NCBI RefSeq assembly: GCF_008014745.1
Contig: NZ_VPFD01000009.1
Span: forward strand, 1-64,000
Reading direction: 5' to 3'
DNA from: Massilia arenae
GTDB taxonomy: Bacteria; Pseudomonadota; Gammaproteobacteria; Burkholderiales; Burkholderiaceae_D
DNA length: 64,000 nt
Part shown: one piece after another, positions 1 through 9,224 of the stretch
Layout: the number at the start of each line of letters is the position of its first letter
Numbering within the stretch: the first letter of the stretch is position 1
The notes under the pieces: model-generated
What the model saw: the letters and a program-made list of their open reading frames with translations, nothing else
Told to the model about the DNA's origin: nothing
The model's database searches: none
Translations under genes and position numbers: made by a program

Positions 1-1
1 C

Positions 2-160
2 CTCTACAAGCAGCGAAATGCCGTCAAAGGCACATTGTGGGAGTGTTTGGTGCAGGTACGGGAAACCCTGTTTCAACGCGGCGCCACCGAACTCTCTCGA
101 TACCGACGACAGCGTCGATATCGAGAGGACTTGGCACTCAAACAAGGACGCCTATTCTGA
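2..160 (+). CDS. C-terminal fragment of an unidentified protein (cut by window edge)
   Basis: An open frame runs in from the left edge and stops at TGA 158-160, giving 52 residues. The segment is rich in Arg, Gln and Leu (for example VRETLFQRGATELSRYRRQR) and reads like the basic helical tail of a real protein rather than a random frame. I do not recognise the family and the N-terminal part is outside the window. The stretch 161-260 after it holds no gene, only part of a dispersed repeat. Confidence 0.4.
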   Translation, partial: LYKQRNAVKGTLWECLVQVRETLFQRGATELSRYRRQRRYREDLALKQGRLF

Positions 161-196
161 TGGAAAAATCAAGAAGATTATTCCGGACAGCAGTGC

Positions 197-214
197 GCCT
201 TCGCGGGAACGACG
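197..214. repeat. Half copy of the dispersed GCGGGAACGACG hairpin repeat
   Basis: GCCTTCGCGGGAACGACG matches the right arm of the repeat seen in full at 20111-20133, but the left arm (TTCCC) is replaced by CAGTG, so this is a degenerate or truncated copy. Confidence 0.5.
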
Positions 215-260
215 AGTTGAGGGTGCGGGCCGCAGTTAAACGCAGGCGCAGACCACTCCG

Positions 261-2699
261 TTAGTCCCGGTCCGTTTTACCATCCAGATCCCGGTCCAGT
301 TCGCGCTGAGCCGCAATCACTTCCGCCAACCTCGCCGCCGCCTGCGCGGCCGAGGTGTCGCCGGCCCTCGCCTGCGACTGCTTGAACCGTCCCAATACCT
401 CGCGCGTCAGGTCGGCCGACACCGAACGCTGGCCGGCTTCGACCTTGCGCTCGCCGATGACGCGCTCGGTGGCCGCCAGTTCGGCGGCCTGTTCGTCCTG
501 GCGCTTGCTTTCCAAATTCACCAGGTGCTTGCGCGCATCGGCCATCTGCAGGGTGGCGTGCGCCGCCTTGCGCTGCATTTCGGCGTGGGCCTGGGCGTGT
601 TCCAGCAGCGCGCGCTGGGCTTCGCGTTTCTCGACCGCCGCCTGCACCGCCGCGTGCTCGACCAGCTCGCGCTCGCGCGCCAGCCGGGCTTGTGCTTCCT
701 CGGCCTCGGCCCGCGCTTCGGCGGCCTGGGCGGCGGCGTGTTCCGACGCCAGCCGCGCCGCCTGCGCCTCGTTGGCGCGCGCGTCGGCCGTGGCCTGGGC
801 GCGCTGGGCGGCCAGCTTGCGCTCGACCAGGGCCAGCGATTCGCGCGCGGCTTGCGTGGCTTCGCGTTCGGCGCCGATCGCCTGCTCGGTGAGTGTCACC
901 TGCTGACGCTCGACTTCGGTGCGTTCCTGCTGGGCCTGGGCCAGCTCTTGCGCCCGGCGCGCATGCGCCTGCTGGGCGTCGCGCGTCGCTTCGGCTTGCG
1001 TGGCTTCTTCCGCCACCGCATCCATCTGGGTCTGCTGCGCTTCGAAGGTCGCGCGCTGGGCTTCTTCCAGGCGGCGCTCGGCCTGCGCCTTGGCGGCCAG
1101 CGCCGCCGCGGCTGCAGCCTCGGCTTCGCTGCGCGCCTGGGCCGCCAGCATCAATTCGCGCTCGGCCGCCACTTTCTGTTCGAGATCGGCCAGGGCCTGG
1201 GATTCGGCGGCCACCCGCTCACGTTCGAGCTGGGCCAGGCGTTCGGTTTCTTCGCGCTTACTCGCCGCCAGTTGCGCCGCCTGGCGCTGCAGTTCGACCA
1301 GTTCGGCCTCGAATGCGACCGCTTCGGCTTCGTCGGCATTGCGCGCGGCCTGGACCTCGGCCGCAGCCTGGGCCAGCGCCGCTTTTTCTTCGGCCAGAAG
1401 CCGCTCGCGCCGGTGCTCCTCGGCTTCGCGCAGTGCCGCCGCCGCCGCCGCCTCGTCGGCCGCGGCGCGCGCGCGCGCATCCAGCGCCGCTTCGGCCTCG
1501 GCCTCGAGCCGGGCTTGCACCTGCTCGTCCGCTTCCTCCTCTGCGCGGACGCGGTCTTCGGCCACCAGGCGCAGCCTGCGGTCGGTCTCGATCCGGGCCT
1601 CGGTGGCGGCCAGGATGCGCGTCTCGGCCTCGCGCCGCGCCTCGGCGCTGGCGGCCGCCATTTGCTCCAGGCGCTCGCGGTGGGTGGCGGCGTCACGCAA
1701 TTCTTTTTCGGTCTGCAGGCGCATGCGCAGCGACTGGGCCGCGACGCGCTCGGACTCGGCCTGGGCCAGCGCGATCGCCTCGCGTTCCTGTTCGATATGG
1801 GCCATGGCGCGCGCTTCTTCCAGCGCGCGCGCCTCGGCTGCCGCACGCTGGAACGCCGAGGCCAGGGCCACCTGGTCGGCGCGTTCGCGCTGCTGGGTCA
1901 GGTCGAGCGCCTCGGCTTCGGCCTCGGCCAGTTTCTCGGCGGTCTGGCGCGCGGCCTTTTCGGCGCGCTCGCGCTCGCGCGCCAGGATCGCGATGCGGGC
2001 GTCGGCGCTGGCGTTATGCAGCACTTCTTCCTTGGCCGCCTCCACCGCCGCCATACGCTCGGCGGCCTGCAGCCTGGCCTGTTCGGTATGCGCCACCAGC
2101 TCGTCGGCGGCACGCGCGGCCTTGGCCGCCAGTTCTGCCTCGGCTTCCATCTGGACCGCGGCACGGCGCCGCGCTTCTTCTTCGGAACGCGAACGGGCCT
2201 CCAGCGCCAGGCGGATCTCGGTATCGCTCTTGACCCGCGCGCGCAGCTCGGCGGTCTCTTGCCGGATCGCTTCCAGGCGCTCGGCGGATGCCTTCGAGGC
2301 GGCGCGCAGGGATTCCAGGCGGTCGCGGTTGGCCGCGATCGCGTCTTCGGATGCCTGTGAATTGGCCACCGCAGCGGCTGCGGCGGCGGCATCGATGGCG
2401 GCGCGCTCGTCGGCCAGCGTGCGGGCGCGCGATTCGGCGGTCTGGCGGTTTTCAGAGGCGACGTTGGCCTTGGCCTCGGCTTCGACGCGCGCGATCGCTT
2501 CCTGGATTTCGCGCATCTCGAGGGGCTTGCGCGCGGCTGGGGCCGGAGCGGCCTGGGTGGCCGCAGGGGCTTCGGGCACGACTTCGGAGGCGGATTCGGG
2601 AGCGGATTCGGGCGGCACGTCGGGCTGCGCCATGCCGGCGGCCTGCGACAGGTCGATCGAGAAGTCGGCTTCGTCTTGCTTGGCTGGGTTTGGTTCCAT
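261..2699 (-). CDS. Very long Ala/Glu/Arg coiled-coil protein
   Basis: The 812-residue product is almost wholly heptad-like Ala-Glu-Arg-Gln helix (repeated units such as AEAEAEAALDARARAAADEA) from about residue 80 to 740, after a Pro/Ala-rich N-terminal tail. No signal peptide, membrane segment or catalytic domain is visible, so it is expected to be cytoplasmic. ATG 2699 is preferred over an in-frame TTG at 2711. Composition suggests a filament-forming or scaffold protein (bactofilin- or crescentin-like in behaviour, not by homology). It stands alone between a partial gene and the SrkA kinase gene, both with separate transcription likely. Function unknown; the strong periodicity could also create misleading similarity to myosin- or TolA-type proteins. 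Confidence 0.75.
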   Translation of the reverse strand: MEPNPAKQDEADFSIDLSQAAGMAQPDVPPESAPESASEVVPEAPAATQAAPAPAARKPLEMREIQEAIARVEAEAKANVASENRQTAESRARTLADERAAIDAAAAAAAVANSQASEDAIAANRDRLESLRAASKASAERLEAIRQETAELRARVKSDTEIRLALEARSRSEEEARRRAAVQMEAEAELAAKAARAADELVAHTEQARLQAAERMAAVEAAKEEVLHNASADARIAILARERERAEKAARQTAEKLAEAEAEALDLTQQRERADQVALASAFQRAAAEARALEEARAMAHIEQEREAIALAQAESERVAAQSLRMRLQTEKELRDAATHRERLEQMAAASAEARREAETRILAATEARIETDRRLRLVAEDRVRAEEEADEQVQARLEAEAEAALDARARAAADEAAAAAALREAEEHRRERLLAEEKAALAQAAAEVQAARNADEAEAVAFEAELVELQRQAAQLAASKREETERLAQLERERVAAESQALADLEQKVAAERELMLAAQARSEAEAAAAAALAAKAQAERRLEEAQRATFEAQQTQMDAVAEEATQAEATRDAQQAHARRAQELAQAQQERTEVERQQVTLTEQAIGAEREATQAARESLALVERKLAAQRAQATADARANEAQAARLASEHAAAQAAEARAEAEEAQARLARERELVEHAAVQAAVEKREAQRALLEHAQAHAEMQRKAAHATLQMADARKHLVNLESKRQDEQAAELAATERVIGERKVEAGQRSVSADLTREVLGRFKQSQARAGDTSAAQAAARLAEVIAAQRELDRDLDGKTDRD

Positions 2700-2803
2700 G
2701 CGAGGTCTCAATGGCGGCGGTCGGTTCGATTATCCGGCAAATCCGTTCAGTATGCTACGCGGAACTGGACGGCAATATTGGCTCTGCTCATCCATTCGGC
2801 CCC

Positions 2804-3811
2804 TCACACCGGCCACAGGGGCGGCTCGTCCATCAGGGCCACCTGCTCGCGCAGCTCCAGGATACGGTCCTGCCAGTAGCGCTGGGTATTAAACCAGGGG
2901 AAGGCGGCCGGGAAAGCCGGATCGCTCCAGCGCATCGCCAGCCACGCCGCGTAATGGATCAGGCGCAGGGTGCGCAGCGCCTCGACCAGGTACAACTGGC
3001 GCGGGTGGAAATCGCAGAAGTCCTCATAGCCGGCCAGCACGTCGGCCATCTGGCCGACCATCTCGTGACGCTCGCCCGAGAGCAGCATCCACAAGTCCTG
3101 CACGGCCGGGCCCATGCGGCTGTCGTCGAAATCGACGAAGTGCGGCCCATCCGGCGTCCACAGCACGTTACCGCCATGGCAGTCGCCATGCAGGCGCAGC
3201 AGCGGCAGTTCTCCGGCGCGCTCGTAGCAGCGCGCCACGCCGTCCAGCGCCTGTTCGACCACGCTCGACCAGGCCGCCATCAGCTCGGGTGGGATGAAAT
3301 CGTGCTGGCGCAGGTAGTCGTAAGGCTGGCGGCCGAACGTGAGCGGATCGAGCGCCGGCCGGTGTTCGTAGGCCTTGACCGCGCCCTGGGCGTGGATACG
3401 GCCGATGAAACGGCCGATCCACTCCAGCACCGCCGGGTCGCCGAGCTCGGGCGCGCGTCCGCCGCGGCTCGGGAAGACCGAAAAACGGAAGCCTTCGAAG
3501 GCATGCAGGGTCTTGCCATCGATCTGCAGCGCGGGCACGACCGGGATTTCCCGCTCCACCAGTTCGGCCACGAAGGCGTGTTCCTCGAGAATGGCGGCGT
3601 CGCTCCAGCGTTCGGGACGGTAGAACTTGACCACCACCGGCCCGCCCTCCTCGCGGCCGACCTGATACACGCGGTTCTCGTAGCTGTTCAGGGCCAGCAG
3701 GCGGCCGTCGCCATGCATGCCGACACTGTCGAGCGCGTCCAGCACCAGGGCGGGATCCAGGCGCGCATACGGATGCTCGGGCGTTTCGTTGTCGGTGGTT
3801 AAGTTATCCAT
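2804..3811 (-). CDS. srkA: Stress response serine/threonine protein kinase SrkA (YihE/RdoA family)
   Basis: The 335-residue protein matches the YihE/RdoA family, a eukaryotic-like (choline kinase fold) kinase that in enterobacteria protects cells during envelope and oxidative stress. Visible motifs are the ATP-binding start SYENRVYQVG followed by VVKFYRP, the catalytic loop RLHGDCHGGNVLW and the metal-binding FVDFDDSRMGP. Length is close to the E. coli protein. ATG 3811 is chosen because the longer frame to 3862 adds a basic stretch not expected for the family. It sits alone, facing the divergent exported esterase at 3968. Confidence 0.9.
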   Translation of the reverse strand: MDNLTTDNETPEHPYARLDPALVLDALDSVGMHGDGRLLALNSYENRVYQVGREEGGPVVVKFYRPERWSDAAILEEHAFVAELVEREIPVVPALQIDGKTLHAFEGFRFSVFPSRGGRAPELGDPAVLEWIGRFIGRIHAQGAVKAYEHRPALDPLTFGRQPYDYLRQHDFIPPELMAAWSSVVEQALDGVARCYERAGELPLLRLHGDCHGGNVLWTPDGPHFVDFDDSRMGPAVQDLWMLLSGERHEMVGQMADVLAGYEDFCDFHPRQLYLVEALRTLRLIHYAAWLAMRWSDPAFPAAFPWFNTQRYWQDRILELREQVALMDEPPLWPV

Positions 3812-3967
3812 GTGCCTATTGTACGGCGGCGCACGGCGAAGCGGGAAAGGCCCGCATTTCACCCGCGCTGAGTTCGTTTACGCACGGAGTGCGGCATTGT
3901 TACACGGTCTCATGTCAGAAACCCCAGGCGCATGTCGCGCCGGGCGAGAAACCCGATAAGGAAAAAC

Positions 3968-5008
3968 ATGAAAAAACTGACCCTGACCATGGTTGCACTG
4001 GCCGCCGGCATGCTGGCCGGCACCGCGATTGCCCAGACCGCCGCCCAGCCGCCGAAGGCCGAGCCGAGCATGCAGAAGGTGCTCGACGCAATGGCATCGC
4101 TGAAACCGAAGCCGATCGAGACCCTGAGCCCGGAAGAAGCGCGCAAGCAGCCGTCGGCCGCCGATGCGGTGAAAAAAGTGCTGCAAGATGCCGGCCAGAG
4201 CACTGCGCCGGAACCGGGCGTGACCATGAAGACCCAGACGGTCCAGGGCAAGGGCGGCAGCTTCCCGGTTCATATCTTCACCCCTGAAGGCAAGGGGCCG
4301 TTCCCCGTCATCGTGTACTACCACGGCGGCGGCTTCGTGATCGCCGACACCAAGGTCTATGAAGCGTCGGTGCGCGCGCTGGCCAAGGGGGCCAAGGCGA
4401 TCGTCGTCTCGGCCGACTACCGCCTGGCGCCGGAACACAAGTTCCCGACCCAGCCGGAAGACGCTTTCGCCGCCTATAAATGGGCGATCGAAAACGCCAA
4501 GAGCTTCAATGGCGACGCCACCCGCGTGGCTGTGGCCGGCGAATCGGCTGGCGGCAACCTGGCGACCGTGGTCTCGATGATGGCGCGCGACCAGAAAGCC
4601 CAGCTGCCGGTGCACCAGCTGCTGGTGTATCCGGTGGTCGACAACGACATGAACAACGCGTCGTACAAGAAGAACGCCAACGCCAAGCCGCTCAACAAGG
4701 CAATGATGGGCTGGTTCTTCAAGCACTACGGCGCCGATCCGAAGAGCCCGTACGCCCTGCCCCTGAAGGCCACCTCGCTCAAGGGCCTGCCGCCGGCGAC
4801 CGTGATCACGGCCGAGATCGACCCGCTGATGACCGAGGGTAAGGCCTACGCCGACCGCCTCAAGAAGGAAGGCGTGACCGTCAACTACCGCCACTTCACC
4901 GGCGTGACCCACGAGTTCTTCGGCATGGGCGCGGTGGTGCCGAAAGCCAAGGAAGCGCAGCAGTTCGCGGCCGACGAGCTGACCAAGGCCTTTACCGCCA
5001 AGCGTTGA
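3968..5008 (+). CDS. Exported alpha/beta hydrolase (HSL-family esterase/lipase)
   Basis: A typical Sec signal peptide ([14 protein letters not shown]...AIAQ) is followed by an alpha/beta-hydrolase-3 domain of the hormone-sensitive-lipase type. The oxyanion motif YYHGGGFV, the nucleophile elbow GESAGGN, an acidic residue in [10 protein letters not shown] and the terminal THEFFGM His make a complete triad. The 346-residue product should be periplasmic or secreted and hydrolyse short-chain esters; the natural substrate cannot be read from sequence. ATG 3968 has an AAGGA ribosome site at proper spacing and starts the signal peptide, so the longer frame from 3932 is rejected. Confidence 0.88.
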   Translation: MKKLTLTMVALAAGMLAGTAIAQTAAQPPKAEPSMQKVLDAMASLKPKPIETLSPEEARKQPSAADAVKKVLQDAGQSTAPEPGVTMKTQTVQGKGGSFPVHIFTPEGKGPFPVIVYYHGGGFVIADTKVYEASVRALAKGAKAIVVSADYRLAPEHKFPTQPEDAFAAYKWAIENAKSFNGDATRVAVAGESAGGNLATVVSMMARDQKAQLPVHQLLVYPVVDNDMNNASYKKNANAKPLNKAMMGWFFKHYGADPKSPYALPLKATSLKGLPPATVITAEIDPLMTEGKAYADRLKKEGVTVNYRHFTGVTHEFFGMGAVVPKAKEAQQFAADELTKAFTAKR

Positions 5009-5160
5009 TGCCGTCCCGGCGCCGCGGCCGTTGCGCCGCAGCGCCATCTCCGGGCCGCTTGCCATACCAATCGAGGTTTTTGCTGCCGCCCGGCGGCGCA
5101 GGGGTTACACTGGCGCCTTTACGCAAAACCGGCGCCCGGGCGCCATCACCAGACACTCCC

Positions 5161-5853
5161 ATGCATCTCGAACAGCCCCTCTCCGAAAAAGAATTCGACG
5201 AACTCGACCAGTTCCTCTTGTCCGACCGTTGCTCCGACGACGCGATGACGATGGACACCCTGCACGGCTACCTGACCGCGATCGCGATCGGTCCGGAAAC
5301 CATCATGCCTTCCGAATGGCTGCCGAAGGTGTGGGGCGAAAGCGAGGCGGATGCGCCGAAGTGGAAGAATCCGCGCGAGTTGGAAAAGATCATGAACCTG
5401 ATTATGCGGTTCATGAACGAAATCCTGATCACGTTCGAAGTCTCGCCCAAGGAATTCGAGCCTTTGTTCGTCGAACATGAATTCGAAGGCAAGGTGCTGA
5501 TCGATCCGGAAGCCTGGTGCTGGGGCTTCTGGGAAGGCGTCGAACTGCGCGCCGGCTCCTGGGATCCGATCAAGAACTCGGACGTTGCCGAACTGATCCG
5601 CCCGATCTACCTGCTCGGCGCCGACGAGATCGAGGAAGAAGAGCTGGACCTGGTCGACAGTCCGCACCAGATCCACGCCCTGGCGCTGCAGATCGAGGCC
5701 AACGTGCCGGACATCTACCGCTACTGGCTGCCGCTACGCAAGGCCGCGGTCGAGACCGTGGTGCGCGAGGAGCCGAAGGTCGGCCGCAATGACGATTGCC
5801 CTTGCGGTAGCGGCAAGAAGTACAAGAAGTGCTGCGGGGCTGAATCGGCTTGA
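5161..5853 (+). CDS. YecA/UPF0149 family protein with C-terminal SEC-C zinc motif
   Basis: The 230-residue protein has a UPF0149/YecA helical domain ([20 protein letters not shown], where family members carry a similar acidic start) followed by a C-terminal SEC-C motif [19 protein letters not shown], with the C-x-C-x8-C-C zinc ligands intact. SEC-C tails are known from SecA, where they bind zinc and SecB or ribosome; YecA proteins are thought to act near the ribosome/Sec pathway. ATG 5161 begins the conserved domain; longer frames upstream are GC-rich read-through. It is not obviously in an operon. Confidence 0.85.
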   Translation: MHLEQPLSEKEFDELDQFLLSDRCSDDAMTMDTLHGYLTAIAIGPETIMPSEWLPKVWGESEADAPKWKNPRELEKIMNLIMRFMNEILITFEVSPKEFEPLFVEHEFEGKVLIDPEAWCWGFWEGVELRAGSWDPIKNSDVAELIRPIYLLGADEIEEEELDLVDSPHQIHALALQIEANVPDIYRYWLPLRKAAVETVVREEPKVGRNDDCPCGSGKKYKKCCGAESA

Positions 5854-5989
5854 TTCACCTGGATCGGCCTGAATTGTTTGTATCGGTGATTCACCTGTAG
5901 GGTCGGCCTCGGCGGCCCCGCGCTATGCCGCCGACGCGGTGATCGTTGGCGGCCGGATCATCGCATACGACATCGGCGCCGCGACTGCA

Positions 5990-7132
5990 TCAATCCCCGC
6001 GCCGACGCCGCAACCGCCACCCCTGCGTCGCCAACGCCACCCCATGCAAGGCATCGAGCACTTCGACCGGCCCTGCCATCCCCACCAGCATTCCCGCCGC
6101 ATCGACCACCGGCACCCGCGCCAGGCCATGGCGGCCCGCCAGCGAGGCCACGTCGCTCGCCGGCTGCCCCGCCTGCACCGCGATCCCGGCAATCATGAGC
6201 TCAGCCACCCGCTCGGCATCCTTGCGGCCGCGCAGCACGATCAGCGCCCTCGCCTTGATGCTCCACGCTTCGGCCTCGGCCGCCGCCCGCAGCAGGGATT
6301 TCAGGGTCAGTACACCAAGCAGCCGCCCTTCCCCATCCACCACCGGCAGCGAAGGCAAGCCATGTTCGAGCAGGATGGCGCGCGCCGTCGCCAGCGGCAT
6401 GTCCGGTTCGAGCAGCGCCAGCGGCGGCACCACGACGTCGCCGGCATGCAGGCGACGCACGCGGCGCTCGGCCGCATGGTGCTCGGCATCGTTGACGATG
6501 ACGGCCAGGTCTTCGCGCGACACGTCGAGCGCTTCACCGAAGTGTTCCAGCGCGGCGTCGATGTCCTCGGCCGCCACATCTAGCGGCGCCGGAGCGGCTT
6601 TATGCACGTGGTGGGCGCCCGTCACCCGGTTGTACAGCAGCGCCGCCAGCACCAGCAGCACGGTGTTCAGGCCCACTGGCGCCAGCGCGAACGACAGGCC
6701 GGCCTCGTGCACCGCCGGCCCGCCCAGCACCGCCGTCATCGCCACCGCCCCGCCCGGCGGATGCAGGCAGCGCAGCAGGAACATCATGGCGATCGACAGC
6801 CCCCCGGCCAGTGGCGCGGCGAACATCGGGTCGGGCAGCAGTTGGGCACAGCTGACGCCGACCAGGGCCGAGACCACATTGCCGCCGATGACGGGCCAGG
6901 GCTGGGCCAGGGGGCTGGCGGGGACGCAGAATAACAGCACGGCGGAGGCGGCCATGGGAGCGACCAGCCAGGCGACGTGGGCGCCGGGGGCGCTCCAGGC
7001 CAGCACGACCTGGCTCAGCACGCCGGACAGGGCCAGGCCGAACAATGCGCCGAACGCGGCCCGCGCCTGGCCGATGGGCGGTAAGACGACCGGGTGTGGC
7101 CGCCGTAAGATAGAAAGAAGAAAGGATGGCAT
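5990..7132 (-). CDS. HPP family membrane protein with two CBS domains
   Basis: The N-terminal half (about residues 1-160) has hydrophobic segments and the RRPHPVVLPPIGQ and HPPGGAVAMTA signatures of the HPP family, an inner-membrane family of uncertain transport function (related plant and cyanobacterial members move nitrite). The C-terminal half holds two CBS repeats (LPSLPVVDGEGRLLGVLT and LARVPVVDAAGMLVGM), which usually sense adenine nucleotides. Start is uncertain: ATG 7132 gives 380 residues; ATG 7162 and TTG 7219 are alternatives. The 5' end abuts the AT-rich island. Confidence 0.82.
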   Translation of the reverse strand: MPSFLLSILRRPHPVVLPPIGQARAAFGALFGLALSGVLSQVVLAWSAPGAHVAWLVAPMAASAVLLFCVPASPLAQPWPVIGGNVVSALVGVSCAQLLPDPMFAAPLAGGLSIAMMFLLRCLHPPGGAVAMTAVLGGPAVHEAGLSFALAPVGLNTVLLVLAALLYNRVTGAHHVHKAAPAPLDVAAEDIDAALEHFGEALDVSREDLAVIVNDAEHHAAERRVRRLHAGDVVVPPLALLEPDMPLATARAILLEHGLPSLPVVDGEGRLLGVLTLKSLLRAAAEAEAWSIKARALIVLRGRKDAERVAELMIAGIAVQAGQPASDVASLAGRHGLARVPVVDAAGMLVGMAGPVEVLDALHGVALATQGWRLRRRRGD

Positions 7133-7494
7133 TGCACCAAGGATGAGCGCAGAGAGCGTCATTACAGCACATTTGCACGAAATGAGTGCGACGCCATCCA
7201 AAAATAGTGCAGCAATCAAGCGGAGCGCATAGCTCTAGGTCAAGTTGTTTCGCGATCAACAACTACATTCGCTCCCTATCAGAACGGCTTCTGTCGGCCA
7301 GAAGCAAACAAATTTAGCGAAGCGTCGCTGAGTTACAAAGCCCTCAAGAAGGACAAATCTTTGAAAATGTCCCGTGTGAAGAAAGCACCTACTTAAACCC
7401 TTATTGGGGCCTCAGAAATACCGGGAGGAATTGACTACTACGTTCAAACATGATGTACACTTGTTGCTCAGACAACATAAAATAGAGGTGACCT
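7133..7494. other. Intergenic stretch marking the left edge of an AT-rich island
   Basis: No gene is seen. Composition changes from GC-rich to AT-rich at about 7200-7240. A small hairpin (arms GCTTCTG / CAGAAGC, 7287-7305) and an AT-rich sequence CATAAAAT just upstream of the DUF5343 gene, which could serve as its -10 region, are the only visible elements. I found no integrase, tRNA or clear direct repeat. Confidence 0.5.
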
Positions 7495-8106
7495 GTGGCG
7501 CTTACAAGTAGTTACGTACAGAACTATGGACAGCTCCCTGAGGTTTTTTCGAAAATTTGTGACGGCGCTGCACCCGAGAGATTCTCACAACAGCATTTAA
7601 AAGATTGGGGCTTTTTGTCGTCAAGCTACCGTGCAGTAATCCCACTATTAAAGTCTCTTGGTTTTTTGAACACTGATGGCTCGCCAAGTACTCGTTACCA
7701 CGATTATCGCAACTCTGCACAGAGCCGAAAAATAATGGGCGATGCTGTTCGTGAGGCGTATTCTGATCTCTTCACAATTCGCGCGAAGCCTACCCCGAAC
7801 GACCGCCCTCTTATCGAAGGCAAGTTCAAAAGCATGCATAATGCTAGCCCGCAAGTAGCAAAACTAATGGCAAGTACTTTTTTTGCGCTATTAGATCTTG
7901 CAGACTTTTCTGATACGCCTGCCGAAAAACGTACGGATGTTAATGAGCCAAATAATCAGGCGATAATTATCCCACCGCCAGCATCAGAGAGGTCGCATGG
8001 GCGTACTACTCTGCACTACAACATACAGATTCATCTTCCAGCAACTAAGGATGTTGAGGTATTTAACGCGATCTTCAAATCGCTGAAGGAACATCTCCTT
8101 GATTAA
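7495..8106 (+). CDS. DUF5343 family protein
   Basis: The 203-residue product matches the DUF5343 pattern as I know it: LPEVFSKICDGAAPERFS, then LKSLGFLNTDGSPSTRYHDY and REAYSDLF, ending in LHYNIQIHLPATKDVEVFNAIF. The middle has a winged-helix-like look; no catalytic motif is visible. The start is GTG 7495 with AGAGG six bases upstream. The stop overlaps the next gene by 8 bp and that gene's ribosome site lies inside this one, so the two are translationally coupled. Codon use (AGA, ATA, TTA common) differs sharply from the flanking GC-rich genes, a sign of transfer. Function is unknown; the partner suggests a toxin-antitoxin or defence role. Confidence 0.8.
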   Translation: MALTSSYVQNYGQLPEVFSKICDGAAPERFSQQHLKDWGFLSSSYRAVIPLLKSLGFLNTDGSPSTRYHDYRNSAQSRKIMGDAVREAYSDLFTIRAKPTPNDRPLIEGKFKSMHNASPQVAKLMASTFFALLDLADFSDTPAEKRTDVNEPNNQAIIIPPPASERSHGRTTLHYNIQIHLPATKDVEVFNAIFKSLKEHLLD

Positions 8107-8686
8107 TCAACGAAAGGATATTCGTGACTTTATGTTTCGCGGCCTGATGTTTGAGTCCGAGGCCGATCAGTTCCAAAGCGCGGGCATCCAAGTCGGAGCT
8201 GATCAGAGCGAAGTCGAAGAACGTCTTTTATCAACCGCTCTTTCGGCATTTGGCGTATCAAGACGCAATAACGCACTCAATATGGCCAGATTATACGCTG
8301 TGCTCCACTGTTTTGAGAACGAGGTCAGGGCATTAATCCGTGAGACGCTGGAAGAAAAAGAACGAACTGATTGGGTAGACAAGCTGCCAAATAAAATTAA
8401 GATTTTTGCTGAATCGCGCCAGAAAACCGCAGTCGACGATTCATGGCTTGAAGGAGAAAAGTCTGACATACTAGGCTTCGTAGATTTTGGGAATTTAGCT
8501 GCAATTATTTCAGAAAATTGGAAGCATTTTGAGGCAGTTATTCCTTCCCAGCATTGGCTTAAGCAGAGAATGGACGAGCTCGAAAAAGTGCGACATTTCA
8601 TTGCTCACAACCGCGTACTCCTGCCGTCCGAGTACCAACGTGTCTATATGTACGTTGCTGATTGGAATGCGGCCGTAGGTCTGTAG
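8099..8686 (+). CDS. HEPN (Swt1-like) domain protein, putative ribonuclease
   Basis: The 195-residue all-helical protein ends in the segment LEKVRHFIAHNRVLLP, which contains R165-x4-H170, the Rx4-6H signature of HEPN RNases, in a context like Swt1-family HEPN domains. HEPN proteins cleave RNA in many toxin-antitoxin and phage-defence systems. Start is TTG 8099: an AAGGA core ends eight bases upstream inside the DUF5343 gene, whereas ATG 8132 has its purine run about 14 bases away. Overlap with DUF5343 argues for a two-protein unit. The HEPN assignment rests on the motif and helical character only. Confidence 0.62.
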   Translation: MINQRKDIRDFMFRGLMFESEADQFQSAGIQVGADQSEVEERLLSTALSAFGVSRRNNALNMARLYAVLHCFENEVRALIRETLEEKERTDWVDKLPNKIKIFAESRQKTAVDDSWLEGEKSDILGFVDFGNLAAIISENWKHFEAVIPSQHWLKQRMDELEKVRHFIAHNRVLLPSEYQRVYMYVADWNAAVGL

Positions 8687-9224
8687 GGCTAACACTTTCT
8701 AGACTGCTATAGTTTGTTGTAAACTTGTAGTATTACAAGTGCAACAAGTATAGGAGTCACCATGATCTCCGGAGTTCGCTAATTGTCACATCCAATCGAT
8801 CATACGGACGGAAGCTTTTCAAACCCAGGCGAGCTCCATTCCAGCTCACACTTTGATTTTCCAACCATTTTTTCTTTTTTTTAGAGAACCAAACGCTGCG
8901 CCATAACATGCACTGGATTGGACCTCAAGCCATTCTGAATTTAGTCAGACAACTGCGATAGTGTGAGCCCCAATTACAGATTTGAGAAATACGAAATTAC
9001 GACTAAAGTTCCACCAATTATGAAAAAGTCACTCTTTCAAGCAGCTAGACAGTAAGAAATAATCGTTCGGTGCGTGTGACTTAATGTCCGCTTTGGGCCG
9101 GGAGTTGCCCATTGTGACATCCGGAGAACCTTGTTTACGCAGCAACATGCTCTGGCTTCCCGGCCACAGTTGGCAACATCGGGTGCTCTTTTCTTCTCTT
9201 AATTCTTAATCGTACACCTAATAC
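8687..9224. other. AT-rich intergenic region with an orphan operator and leader
   Basis: No convincing gene lies in these 538 bases; all frames are broken and AT-rich, with a long T-rich run near 8868-8881. The one structured part is the palindrome at 8723-8740 followed by a ribosome site and a six-codon open frame (see separate entry). The rest may be the decayed remains of one or more island genes. Confidence 0.5.
8723..8782 (+). promoter_or_regulatory. Palindromic operator plus ribosome site leading to a six-codon frame
   Basis: ACTTGTA-GTAT-TACAAGT (8723-8740) is a perfect inverted repeat with seven-base arms, overlapping a -35-like TTGTAA. It is followed by TATAGGAG and an ATG at 8762 whose frame ends at TAA 8780-8782 after six codons. 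This is the normal layout of a small autoregulated operon (for example a toxin-antitoxin pair) whose coding part is missing, so it may be the remnant of a deleted module. A tiny leader peptide is the other reading. Confidence 0.35.

Noticed and set aside
525-2892. Very long open frames antisense to the coiled-coil gene (up to about 650 codons)
   Set aside because: Their composition is the mirror of a GC-rich, Ala/Glu-repeat gene; no family, start site or ribosome site supports them.
3878-5065. Open frame antisense to the exported esterase
   Set aside because: The + strand gene has a signal peptide and a full catalytic triad; the antisense product is Arg/His-rich without motifs.
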